NCBI RefSeq assembly: GCF_002954715.1
Contig: NZ_MSCP01000001.1
Coordinates: 132,836 to 196,835, forward strand
Length of the DNA: 64,000 nucleotides
Direction of reading: 5' to 3'
Source: Aliivibrio sifiae
Lineage (GTDB): Bacteria > Pseudomonadota > Gammaproteobacteria > Enterobacterales > Vibrionaceae
Part shown: piece after piece, positions 27,880 to 35,740 of the stretch
Layout: the number at the start of each line of letters is the position of its first letter
Position numbering within the stretch: the stretch's first letter is position 1
The notes under the pieces: model-generated
What the model saw: only the letters and a program-made list of their open reading frames with translations
What the model was told of the DNA's origin: nothing
The model's database searches: none
Translations under genes and position numbers: made by a program

Positions 27880-28536
27880 TTAAACGAACTTTTTTACACC
27901 GTCAGGAGAGCCAACTAATAGTGCATCTGCACCGCGGTGAGCAAATAAGCCAACCGTTACTACGCCAGGAAGTGCATTGATTTTATCTTCAAGCTCTTTT
28001 GCGTTAGTAATTTTCATATTGTGGACATCTAAAATAACGTTACCGTTATCAGTCGTCACGCCATGACGGTATTCAGGATCACCACCTAATTTAACTAGCT
28101 CACGAGCTACGTAAGAGCGAGCCATTGGGATAACTTCAACTGGAAGAGGGAATTGACCTAATACTTCAACTTGTTTTGTATCATCAACAATACAAATAAA
28201 TTTTTCAGAGATAGCGGCAACGATTTTTTCACGAGTAAGAGCTGCACCGCCGCCTTTAATCATTTCGTTTTTACCGTTGATTTCATCAGCACCATCAACA
28301 TAAACATCAAGGCTGATAACATCGTTACAATCAAAAACTTCGATTCCTAACTCTTTTAGCTTTTCAGTTGATGCAACAGAGCTTGATACTGCGCCTTTGA
28401 TCTTACCTTTCATGGTCGCAAGTGCGTCGATGAAATGATTTACTGTTGATCCTGTACCCACACCAACAATGCTGCCAGCTTTTACGTATTCTAACGCTGC
28501 CCAACCAGCCGCTTTTTTCATCTCGTCTTGAGTCAT
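27880..28536 (-). CDS. rpiA: Ribose-5-phosphate isomerase A
   Basis: This 218-residue enzyme interconverts ribose 5-phosphate and ribulose 5-phosphate in the pentose phosphate pathway. The family motifs [32 protein letters not shown] and the closing P-G-V-V-x-V-G-L-F appear in order. The length is typical (219 in E. coli). A taggagaagg ribosome binding site precedes the ATG. The rpiA-serA pair is conserved with E. coli. Confidence 0.97.
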   Translation of the reverse strand: MTQDEMKKAAGWAALEYVKAGSIVGVGTGSTVNHFIDALATMKGKIKGAVSSSVASTEKLKELGIEVFDCNDVISLDVYVDGADEINGKNEMIKGGGAALTREKIVAAISEKFICIVDDTKQVEVLGQFPLPVEVIPMARSYVARELVKLGGDPEYRHGVTTDNGNVILDVHNMKITNAKELEDKINALPGVVTVGLFAHRGADALLVGSPDGVKKFV

Positions 28537-28763
28537 GACCTTCTCCTAGTGAAATAATAGAGTTCAAATAAAACGGCTCGATTATAACGTACCGATTTTT
28601 CTTCGTCAGAAAAAATAAGTCAATAAACAAGAAAAAACAGAATTAATGCAAACGTTTTCGTTTTGATGTCATGGAAAGATGCTTAGTGTTTCAATTTGAT
28701 AGGTGATTTATTTGTAAGTGGTATTTCGATAATGAAAATAAGAGCGTTGTACGTGTTTTTACT

Positions 28764-29345
28764 TTACCAATGCCATGTTTGGGTTGGGGTAATAATTCGA
28801 GGTAATGGAACATCCCAAGATTCGATTGGCAGTAATTTAACTTGTTGGCAAGCATGTGCAATTCCAAGTGGCATTGGGCCTGTTTGAGAATGATGCCAAT
28901 TAACCAAGGTGCGATCGTAATAACCGCCTCCCATACCTAAGCGGTTGCCTGTTTGATCAAAAGCGACAAGAGGGGTAATGATGATATCAAGCTCATTAAC
29001 GGGAACCATTTGAGTTTTGTCTAACTTTGGCTCAGGGATTTGATATTTATTTAATAAAAGTGTAGTCGTAGAATGGTACTGAAGAAAAAGTAGATGTCCT
29101 TTACTAAAAGGGTCAATAACAGGTAAATAGACGGATTTACCTTGTTGCCAAAGCCACTCAATTAGTAATGAAGTATCTATTTCACCATCAACAGAAAGGT
29201 AGATAGCGATGGATTTTGCTTTTTGAATATAAGGATCGTTCGCGCACTGGAGGACAAGGTCTTTGGCGGCTTGTGTTTGTTCTTGAGGGGATAACGCGTT
29301 GCGATGTTGGCGAATTGATTGTCGAATCTGTCGACGAGATGTCAT
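28764..29345 (-). CDS. fau: 5-formyltetrahydrofolate cyclo-ligase (YgfA)
   Basis: This 193-residue enzyme converts 5-formyltetrahydrofolate to 5,10-methenyltetrahydrofolate with ATP. The family motifs V-x-x-Y-L-S-x-D-G-E-I-D-T, D-I-I-I-T-P-L-V-A-F-D and G-x-R-L-G-M-G-G-G-Y-Y-D-R are all present. The chosen start, ATG at 29345, falls immediately after the predicted 3' end of 6S RNA, and its ribosome binding site (ggggt) lies within the closing stem of that RNA. The 6S RNA-ygfA pairing is conserved with E. coli, where they are co-transcribed. Confidence 0.95.
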   Translation of the reverse strand: MTSRRQIRQSIRQHRNALSPQEQTQAAKDLVLQCANDPYIQKAKSIAIYLSVDGEIDTSLLIEWLWQQGKSVYLPVIDPFSKGHLLFLQYHSTTTLLLNKYQIPEPKLDKTQMVPVNELDIIITPLVAFDQTGNRLGMGGGYYDRTLVNWHHSQTGPMPLGIAHACQQVKLLPIESWDVPLPRIITPTQTWHW

Positions 29346-29529
29346 GGAATACCCCAAAGTACCGTAGTGGTCGTAGCCCTTGAACCCTCGGTTCAAGGCG
29401 GATCAGCAAAATTTACCGTAGGCTTCTCAGTACGAGCCGAGCTTGCTCAATAGTAAATAAATACTAACCCTAATTTGTGCTTATCGGCTCAGGGACATAG
29501 ATCCGCCTACAAACACTTCAGGGTAAAAT
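29346..29529 (-). ncRNA. ssrS: 6S RNA
   Basis: Read on the minus strand, this 184-base segment matches 6S RNA in length (184 in E. coli), in position (between zapA and ygfA) and in sequence islands: ccctgagccgata near the 5' side, agcaagctcgg, gagaagccta, and ccttgaacc-gagggttcaagggcta on the 3' side. The closing stem accctgaagt / actttggggt pairs at all ten positions (with G-U pairs), and the 3' end attcc matches the E. coli terminus. 6S RNA mimics an open promoter and sequesters sigma-70 RNA polymerase in stationary phase. Confidence 0.95.
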
Positions 29530-29559
29530 TGATTCTTTTGCTGTCCTTAGCGATAGTGC

Positions 29560-29886
29560 CTATTCTGCCGTATTTTCTTCTGTTTGGCTAGGCTTTACGG
29601 TAGAAATTGCCGCTTCTAATGCGCTAGCAAGCAGTCCCATTCGCTCATAAACAGCAGAAGAGTGATTACTTGCTTCTTTTTTCGCCATATGAAGTTCGTA
29701 GCAGATATTTAACGATGTAATTGTTAATAATTGCTCAGTATTGGTTACCTTAGTTCGTTCAGATAATTCATTTACTCGATTATCTAAATCTTTTGCTGCT
29801 TCTTTCAACGCAGCTTCTTGACCAGCAGGGCAGTTAACCTTGATGGCTCGTCCTAAGATTTGGACTTGCACGGCTTGGCTTGTCAT
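29560..29886 (-). CDS. zapA: Cell division protein ZapA
   Basis: This 108-residue protein bundles FtsZ filaments at the division ring. The N-terminal beta part (V-Q-V-Q-I-L-G-R-A-I-K-V-N-C-P-A-G-Q) and the R-T-K-V-T-N-T-E-Q-L motif before the long coiled-coil helix match the family. The start at ATG 29886 aligns with relatives; ATG 29901 (five residues longer) and a GTG at 29922 are also in frame, and none has a good ribosome binding site. It is followed by the 6S RNA gene and fau on the same strand, and is divergent from ygfB. Confidence 0.9.
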   Translation of the reverse strand: MTSQAVQVQILGRAIKVNCPAGQEAALKEAAKDLDNRVNELSERTKVTNTEQLLTITSLNICYELHMAKKEASNHSSAVYERMGLLASALEAAISTVKPSQTEENTAE

Positions 29887-30139
29887 CAATACATTACTCA
29901 TCGTTAAACTAGAAGAATACACTGATTTAAAAATACATCAGTGATAAGTGAATGAAACTATAAGAAATGCGTGAATAAGATTCAAGTATTTCCCCTCTCT
30001 TTGTTGATGGTGGTTAACTATATTCTTAATAAAACAACAATCTGATGAAAATATACCCAATTGCGAGAGATCGTGAGTTTTCTGAAAATGCGCAAAGTGG
30101 TAGCATGGTGGCACTATTCATAAAATCAGAGATCACCCC

Positions 30140-30709
30140 ATGAGCGCAATTAAAATGCCAACCTTCCTGACTGTAGAGTCAGCCTTAAAAGACAGTGGAT
30201 TAGCGGTAACTCCAGCAGAATTGCATGGTTTACTTGTGGGGATGATAAGCGGCGGGCTTCCATTAGACGATAAAACGTGGAAACCCCTTATTTTTGATTA
30301 CACAAACGATGGAATGGGATGGCCAGATAGTGCCCTTCAAATGGGTAGCGCTATTTTTCAATGCACAGTAGCAGAACTAAGCACGGATAATTTTGCTTTA
30401 GATATGCTTATCCCTGATGGTACAGAAACGTTAATGAACCGAGCTGATGGATTAAGTGAGTGGGTTAATCACTTTATTTCAGGGCTAGGTTTAGTTGAAT
30501 TAAAGCTAGATAAAGCGTCTGAATCTCTAAAAGAAGCGTTATTAGATTTAGAAGAAATTGCTCGCTTAGGTATTGATGAAGAAGATGATCTTGAAGAGCA
30601 AGAAAATCTATTTGAACAAGTTATTGAGCATGTGCGTATTTGTGTACTGACTATCCATGCTGAATTAGGTCAAAAAGTACATAACGACGCTTCTAAAGCT
30701 GTGCATTAA
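30140..30709 (+). CDS. ygfB: UPF0149 family protein YgfB
   Basis: This 189-residue acidic helical protein has the UPF0149/YgfB features: an N-terminal E-L-H-G-L-L-V-G-M-I-S-G-G segment (about 27-39), W-V-N-H-F-I-S-G-L-G-L near residue 106, and an acidic C-terminal helix. No enzyme activity is known; in Pseudomonas a homologue affects gene expression linked to cell-wall stress. It lies 13 bases before ubiH and is probably co-transcribed. In E. coli pepP separates ygfB from ubiH; it is not at this place here. Confidence 0.93.
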   Translation: MSAIKMPTFLTVESALKDSGLAVTPAELHGLLVGMISGGLPLDDKTWKPLIFDYTNDGMGWPDSALQMGSAIFQCTVAELSTDNFALDMLIPDGTETLMNRADGLSEWVNHFISGLGLVELKLDKASESLKEALLDLEEIARLGIDEEDDLEEQENLFEQVIEHVRICVLTIHAELGQKVHNDASKAVH

Positions 30710-30722
30710 TATAGGTAACGCT

Positions 30723-31910
30723 ATGACACATTATGATGTAGTGATCGTGGGTGGGGCCATGTCAGGGGCGACCTTAGCGTTGGCGCTAGAAAAAATGAAT
30801 CAAGATACATTATCTATTGCTGTGATAGAGGCAGTCGAGCCAAAGTTGGATCAACACCCTGGTTATGATTCAAGAAGTATTGCATTATCTAGTGGGACGT
30901 CTCAACTATTACAAGATATTGAACTTTGGTCTGATATTGACTCATTTTCGACACCTATAAATCATATTCATGTGTCAGACCGACATCATATGGGGCTGAC
31001 TGAATTAACCTCTAAAGAACTGAATGTTGATGCTTTAGGTTATGTGGTTGAGTTAACCGATGTTGGTCTTTTTTATCATCAAAAGCTAATGAATTCTCAT
31101 AATATAGAGCTTTTTTGCCCAGCTTCTGTTGTTGATATCAAACGCGATGTTTCGTCATCAACATTAACACTATCGACGGGAGAGGTCATTTCCACCTCTC
31201 TTATCGTGGCGGCTGATGGGGCAGAATCAAAGACCTGTAACATAATGAATATTGAAAGTGAGAATAATGACTTTCAACAAGTAGCGATTATTGCGAATGT
31301 AACGACAAGCATTCATCCTCACGGCAAAGCATTTGAACGCTTTACAGAACATGGACCATTGGCTTTGCTGCCTATGTCACAAGGACGAAGTTCATTAGTA
31401 TGGTGTGTGAGTCCTGAAGAATCAAAGCAAATACTCGGATATGATGATGACGCTTTTTTAGAGCACCTGCAGCGAGCTTTTGGATGGCGCTTAGGTCAGT
31501 TTATTAAAACAGGAAAACGAGCACATTACCCATTGTGGTTACGTCGTCAAAAACAATACATCTCTCATCGTTTTGCTGCTATTGGTAATGCAGCTCAAAC
31601 ATTGCATCCAATTGCAGGACAAGGTTTTAACTTGGGAATTCGAGATGTATTTTCATTGGCAGAATGCTTAACTAAAGCGCATCGTTCTGAGGGTGATATT
31701 GGTGAATATCGTGTACTTTCTGAATATCAAAAACGACGCCAGTCAGATCAAATACAGACAATTACAATGACAGCAGGATTGGTTTCTATTTTCGCAAATA
31801 ATTCATTTCCAATGGTTATTGGAAGAAACGTAAGTTTGCGTGCTGTTGATATGTTCCGTTCTTTTTTAAAGCCCCTGACATTACGAGCAATGGGCAGAGT
31901 GAATAGATAA
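30723..31910 (+). CDS. ubiH: 2-octaprenyl-6-methoxyphenol hydroxylase
   Basis: This 395-residue flavin monooxygenase adds a ring hydroxyl in ubiquinone synthesis. The N-terminal FAD motif G-G-A-M-S-G-A-T-L-A (about 10-19), the D-x-R-S-I-A-L-S-S-G-T stretch and the second FAD motif G-N-A-A-Q-T-L-H-P-I-A-G-Q-G-F-N-L-G (about 289-306) are present. The usual GDAAH of the family reads G-N-A-A-Q, as in E. coli UbiH, which helps to tell it from UbiI next door. It is the middle gene of ygfB-ubiH-ubiI. Confidence 0.94.
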   Translation: MTHYDVVIVGGAMSGATLALALEKMNQDTLSIAVIEAVEPKLDQHPGYDSRSIALSSGTSQLLQDIELWSDIDSFSTPINHIHVSDRHHMGLTELTSKELNVDALGYVVELTDVGLFYHQKLMNSHNIELFCPASVVDIKRDVSSSTLTLSTGEVISTSLIVAADGAESKTCNIMNIESENNDFQQVAIIANVTTSIHPHGKAFERFTEHGPLALLPMSQGRSSLVWCVSPEESKQILGYDDDAFLEHLQRAFGWRLGQFIKTGKRAHYPLWLRRQKQYISHRFAAIGNAAQTLHPIAGQGFNLGIRDVFSLAECLTKAHRSEGDIGEYRVLSEYQKRRQSDQIQTITMTAGLVSIFANNSFPMVIGRNVSLRAVDMFRSFLKPLTLRAMGRVNR

Positions 31911-31912
31911 TT

Positions 31913-33124
31913 ATGATGCAAAGTGTAGATGTTGCAATTATTGGTGGTGGCATGGTCGGTTTGACTGTGGCTGCGGCATTAGAAAAAAGTGGATTAAGAG
32001 TGGCGGTGATCGAAAGTAAATTACCTGATACTCAGTTAGATAATTTACCTGATGTTCGTGTATCAGCTATTAGCCGAGCCAGTGAAAATATTCTTGATTA
32101 TGTTGGAGCGTGGCAAGGTATTGTTTCTCGTCGAGCAGCCCCATATACGTCAATGAAAGTGTGGGAACAAGACAGTTTCGCTCATATTGATTTTGAAGCA
32201 GAACAGATTGCACAGCGTAATTTAGGGCACATTGTTGAAAATCGAGTGATTCAATTGTCATTGCTTGAAAAAATAGAGAAGCAAGACAATGTGACAGTAT
32301 TTGCCCCTGAACGTTGCAGTAAAATTCTATTTGGTGAAAGCGAAGCGTGGATAAATCTAGAATCGGGTAAGGCAATTACCGCTAAATTGGTGGTTGGTGC
32401 TGATGGTGCTAACTCATGGTTACGTCAGCAATTAGATATTCCGTTAACGCATTGGGACTACGGACATAGTGCACTTGTGGCAAATATTAGAACAGTCGAT
32501 TCACATAATAAAACTGCACGTCAAATATTTAGACCAGAAGGACCATTGGCATTTTTGCCTTTGGGGGAGAGTAATTTAAGCTCAATAGTATGGTCATTAG
32601 ACCCTCTTCATGCAGAAGATTTAGTATCAATGCCCGAAGAAGAGTTTAATAAGCAATTAACTGCGGGATTCGATAATCAGTTAGGCTTATGCGAAGTTGA
32701 GGGTGAGCGTCAAGCCTTCCCTTTAAAAATGCGCTACGCCAAAGATTTTGTAAAAGAGCGTGTAGTATTAGTAGGTGATGCGGCTCATACTATTCATCCA
32801 TTAGCAGGACAAGGGGTCAATTTAGGTTTAGCCGATGCAGCAGCATTAGCGGAAACTATTATCGAATTGCACCTAGAAGGTAAAGATATTGGTTTGAAGA
32901 CTAACTTGAGGCCTTTTGAGCGTTGGAGAAAAGCAGAAGCTGCACAGATGATCGCTTCAATGCAAGGGTTTAAAACGTTGTTTTCAGGCTCCAATCCGAT
33001 TAAAAAATTGGTTAGAGGGATTGGAATGTCTCTTACTAATGAAGTAACTCCAGTAAAAGATGAGTGCTTAAAAAGAGCGTTAGGTCTATCTGGTCGATTG
33101 CCTAAAATGGCAACGAAAAAGTAA
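31913..33124 (+). CDS. ubiI: 2-octaprenylphenol hydroxylase UbiI (VisC)
   Basis: This 403-residue flavin monooxygenase acts on C5 of the ubiquinone ring under aerobic conditions. The FAD motif G-G-G-M-V-G-L-T-V-A (about 11-20), D-x-R-V-S-A-I-S-R-A and G-D-A-A-H-T-I-H-P-L-A-G-Q-G-V-N-L-G (about 290-307) are complete. It begins two bases after ubiH, so the pair is an operon and both hydroxylases are co-produced. The first two codons are both ATG and either may be used. A terminator follows. Confidence 0.94.
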   Translation: MMQSVDVAIIGGGMVGLTVAAALEKSGLRVAVIESKLPDTQLDNLPDVRVSAISRASENILDYVGAWQGIVSRRAAPYTSMKVWEQDSFAHIDFEAEQIAQRNLGHIVENRVIQLSLLEKIEKQDNVTVFAPERCSKILFGESEAWINLESGKAITAKLVVGADGANSWLRQQLDIPLTHWDYGHSALVANIRTVDSHNKTARQIFRPEGPLAFLPLGESNLSSIVWSLDPLHAEDLVSMPEEEFNKQLTAGFDNQLGLCEVEGERQAFPLKMRYAKDFVKERVVLVGDAAHTIHPLAGQGVNLGLADAAALAETIIELHLEGKDIGLKTNLRPFERWRKAEAAQMIASMQGFKTLFSGSNPIKKLVRGIGMSLTNEVTPVKDECLKRALGLSGRLPKMATKK

Positions 33125-33143
33125 TTTTTAGAGCATAAGATAT

Positions 33144-33171
33144 AAAAAAGGTAGCCTAAGCTACCTTTTTT
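33144..33171. terminator. Bidirectional terminator between ubiI and ytfK
   Basis: The palindromic stem aaaaaaggtag / ctacctttttt has a short loop with A- and T-runs on both sides; it can serve convergent ubiI and ytfK. Confidence 0.92.
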
Positions 33172-33196
33172 ATTTGTATCGATTTTACATATGAGT

Positions 33197-33400
33197 CTAA
33201 TAAGAAAGTCTTAATCGAGCTACTTCCAAGTTAATCTCTTTTATCATTCTATATTGTTCACGTTCAGCTTGAGAAGGAACAATTAGTTTTCCCGCTTCAA
33301 ATCTAAACTCTCCAATACCATGAATATGAATCTTTCCGTTAAACAGTCGACTAATATGTTTAGCAATCATACCTGGGGCATAGTGCTTAAAAAATCGCAT
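33197..33400 (-). CDS. ytfK: DUF1107 protein, YtfK-like
   Basis: This 67-residue protein matches E. coli YtfK along its length: M-x-F-F-x-x-Y-x-P at the N terminus, then A-K-H-I-x-x-L-F-x-G-x-I-x-I-x-x-I-G-x-F-x-F-x-x-G-K-L-I-V-P and a helical end. In E. coli YtfK stimulates SpoT to make (p)ppGpp during phosphate or fatty acid starvation. I start at the ATG at 33400 because aagga lies eight bases upstream; an in-frame GTG precedes it. It stands alone, convergent with ubiI. Confidence 0.82.
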   Translation of the reverse strand: MRFFKHYAPGMIAKHISRLFNGKIHIHGIGEFRFEAGKLIVPSQAEREQYRMIKEINLEVARLRLSY

Positions 33401-33943
33401 CACATTATCCTTTAGTGATTAATACTATAAAAGCATTTCCTTTATACCTATTGTGCTAATAAATGAATTTTAATTAGCATTATCGATATTACTTTCATAG
33501 CTATTATAAAACAGAAAAGGTGACGATAGTGTTACAAAAATAGGATAGAGTGATGAAGGTATTATTTTTTGTGTTTTTATATTCTTAAATTTGATCTTTA
33601 TTCGGTATTAAATAATATTTCTGAGGGGGGAATTAGAAATAGATAAAAAAAAGCCCGAAATAAATTCGGGCAAATAGTCACAGATGCATTTCCAATATAT
33701 ATAGGTATATTGGAGTAAATTGTTTGGAGTTAAACAATTTATGCGTTCTTTCGTAAGAAAAGAACATAATTAAGATAGCTAATGAATTACTAAATTGCTA
33801 CTTATTCATAATAAATAAATAACAATGCAGTTCTTATCATTTAATTGTGCGTTTAAGATCAACTTTAGAATGTAATGATGTAATTTAATCCTATTCTCGA
33901 AACAATTAAGAGCAGTTAATTATTTATAGACTGTTGATTGCTT
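33401..33943. other. Intergenic region between ytfK and ygfZ
   Basis: This 543-base region holds the ytfK promoter side (33401-33640, no motif I can support) and a structured segment with a terminator on the minus strand (33645-33775) listed separately. There is no coding sequence. Confidence 0.7.
33645..33775 (-). ncRNA. Candidate small RNA or structured ygfZ 3' UTR
   Basis: On the minus strand four hairpins follow each other: 33745-33765 (stem gttcttt), 33717-33740 (nine-pair stem aaattgttt), 33691-33714 (nine-pair stem tccaatata), and the terminator 33653-33671 (stem gcccgaa / ttcgggc) with eight U residues. The terminator is 270 bases past the ygfZ stop, far for a simple mRNA end. The U-tail fits an Hfq-binding small RNA. 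I recognise no known family, and no promoter is certain, so a ygfZ 3' UTR fragment is equally possible. Confidence 0.45.
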
Positions 33944-34900
33944 TTACTCTTCATCTAGTGAATAAGGAAGAGACTGTTTTTCCCAGATTGAATCTTGAAG
34001 CCTAAATTGAGAATCTTCATCAAGATCATTTGGAAGAATAGCGAGAGCGATCGTTTCACCGCCAGCAAAACGGAAGGCTGATACGATCACGCCACCTTTA
34101 CGCCAGTTATCCCCGACACTACGTTCAATAGCATCTCCAGCTACTGGAGTTTGTTCTGAATGTCCTGATAATAAATACATCGCTCGTTTATTCATTCCGC
34201 GATATTTAGCTCTTGCTACCGTTTCTTGACCTGTATAACACCCTTTTTTAAAGCTGATGCCACCAAGAGCCTGAAGATTCATGGCTTGAGGAATATGTTC
34301 ATTGCTTAATGCTGAATCAAGTTGAGGGAAAGCTTGTTGTAGTTGGTACAGAGTCCACAATTCTTCGTCGCATAATGTCGCTTCAGTTACAGAAGAAAGT
34401 AGCTCTTCTTTTTGAGCTATAGTGGTAACAAGTAACCATTGCAAAGCTCCGATTTTTGCAAAAGTACCAAATGCAGAGGTACGTACATCTTCTTGTGAGT
34501 CGGTATTATTATTAATCCAGGTTTGAGCTTCCTCTCCAGTAAAGCCAAGTAAGACTTCATCACTAATGGTGATGTCTACTTTAGAAAACACTGAGTATTT
34601 TTTTATTTCAGTAAGTTCTGTTTCTACCGAGCTTCTGCGCTGGAATAAGGCATAACCTTCATTGTGGTGGAAAAGATGGAATATGCTCCATAATTTACCT
34701 TTTGCATCACAATGACCACCAAAGGTAATTTCATTTTGAGATAAAGCAACTACATCACAAGTTACTTGGCCATGTAGGTAAGATTTTTTATCGTTACCAA
34801 CCATTGTGATTAACGCCCAATCATTCAGTTCAGAAATCGCAAAGCTTGGAAGAGTATCGTCTTTTTTTATTGATAACGCTGGAAATAGAGTGCTCATCAT
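33944..34900 (-). CDS. ygfZ: tRNA-modifying / Fe-S maintenance protein YgfZ
   Basis: This 318-residue folate-binding protein of the GcvT-like family helps to repair or assemble certain Fe-S enzymes such as MiaB. The signature K-G-C-Y-T-G-Q-E (about 228-235) with its essential cysteine is complete. The length is near that of E. coli YgfZ (326). Two ATG codons open the frame and no strong ribosome binding site is visible. It is divergent from sdhE, as in E. coli. Confidence 0.94.
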   Translation of the reverse strand: MMSTLFPALSIKKDDTLPSFAISELNDWALITMVGNDKKSYLHGQVTCDVVALSQNEITFGGHCDAKGKLWSIFHLFHHNEGYALFQRRSSVETELTEIKKYSVFSKVDITISDEVLLGFTGEEAQTWINNNTDSQEDVRTSAFGTFAKIGALQWLLVTTIAQKEELLSSVTEATLCDEELWTLYQLQQAFPQLDSALSNEHIPQAMNLQALGGISFKKGCYTGQETVARAKYRGMNKRAMYLLSGHSEQTPVAGDAIERSVGDNWRKGGVIVSAFRFAGGETIALAILPNDLDEDSQFRLQDSIWEKQSLPYSLDEE

Positions 34901-35082
34901 GAAATTCTTATTTGGTTAGATTATTTCCTTTATAGTAAATGCCTACATTTTAAATGTCAGTAAAAAGAAACAAGTAGTTTAATGTCTCATCTTGTTCATC
35001 TTGTGACTTTAGATCATGGTTGTCATAGAGAGAGACTGATAAACTCAGGCCAATTATTTCTATTTTTAATCTAGGGGACAGT

Positions 35083-35343
35083 ATGTACAGTGTCGAAGAA
35101 AAAGCACGAGTCAAGTGGGCTTGCCGTCGTGGGATGCTGGAATTAGATGTGGTAATAATGCCATTTTTTGATGAATGTTTTGAAGAGCTTACCGAAGCTG
35201 AGCAACAAGGCTTTGTTTCATTACTAGAGTGTGATGATCCTGATTTGTTTACTTGGATCATGGGCCACGGCCGAAGTGACAATCTTGCTCATGCTGCAAT
35301 TATAGATAAGATTGTTGAGCATAATCTCAGTAAACTCCGTTAA
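35083..35343 (+). CDS. sdhE: FAD assembly factor SdhE
   Basis: This 86-residue protein helps to attach FAD covalently to the flavoprotein subunits of succinate dehydrogenase and fumarate reductase. The defining R-G-x-x-E motif is seen as R-R-G-M-L-E-L-D (about 15-22), followed by the acidic helix and the F-x-x-L-L-E-C-D-D-P-D-L-F-x-W segment. A ribosome binding site (aggggac) precedes the ATG. Its 3' end overlaps the likely ygfX start, as sdhE-ygfX is a linked pair in E. coli. Confidence 0.95.
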   Translation: MYSVEEKARVKWACRRGMLELDVVIMPFFDECFEELTEAEQQGFVSLLECDDPDLFTWIMGHGRSDNLAHAAIIDKIVEHNLSKLR

Positions 35344-35704
35344 GGTCACTCTTAACTTTTCTAATGTCGCCTATCTTACTTTGCATGGTTGTTATCTATG
35401 CGTTGGGTGGGCGATGTTATTAATTGATATTGTTCCATTCCCTTTATTACCTCTTCTTTTTCATTATGGCTACCATCATCTTATTCTTATTTATCACTCC
35501 CTTTTAGAACAGCAAGGTTCATACACATTTACAGATAAAGAGTCTGATGATCACCGTGATTGGGTTGTAACTCGAGCACTTTGGCTAAGTCGAAGCTTAA
35601 GTGTTATTTACGCTAAAAATGAGTACACAGGGCGTTATTTTTATCTATTTAGCGATACGATAGATATAAAAAAGCACCATCAATTAATGGTGCTCTTAAG
35701 GTAA
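35312..35704 (+). CDS. ygfX: YgfX-like inner-membrane protein
   Basis: This 130-residue protein has two adjacent hydrophobic segments (about 20-42 and 43-65) and a basic C-terminal part with aromatic residues, the layout of E. coli YgfX (CptA), encoded directly after sdhE. YgfX has been described as an SdhE-associated inner-membrane protein and as a possible toxin acting on cytoskeletal proteins. Sequence identity is low, so the call rests mainly on position and topology. The start is uncertain: only TTG codons (35312, 35315) give a full-length protein, overlapping sdhE by 30 bases. Its 3' end runs through the terminator that serves nadB. Confidence 0.65.
   Translation: MLSIISVNSVKVTLNFSNVAYLTLHGCYLCVGWAMLLIDIVPFPLLPLLFHYGYHHLILIYHSLLEQQGSYTFTDKESDDHRDWVVTRALWLSRSLSVIYAKNEYTGRYFYLFSDTIDIKKHHQLMVLLR
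35663..35694 (-). terminator. Terminator of nadB inside the 3' end of ygfX
   Basis: On the minus strand the stem agcaccat / atggtgct is followed by six U residues. It lies 47 bases past the nadB stop and within the last codons of convergent ygfX. Confidence 0.85.
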
Positions 35705-35740
35705 GTAATAGCTAGTGTTTATTTTGTTTGTTCAAACACT

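Noticed and set aside
32070-32375. A 101-codon frame antisense to ubiI
   Set aside because: It lies within a well-conserved flavoprotein gene on the opposite strand and shows no protein family features.
34950-35282. A 110-codon frame antisense to sdhE
   Set aside because: It overlaps the sdhE coding sequence and promoter; sdhE is certain from its R-G-x-x-E motif.
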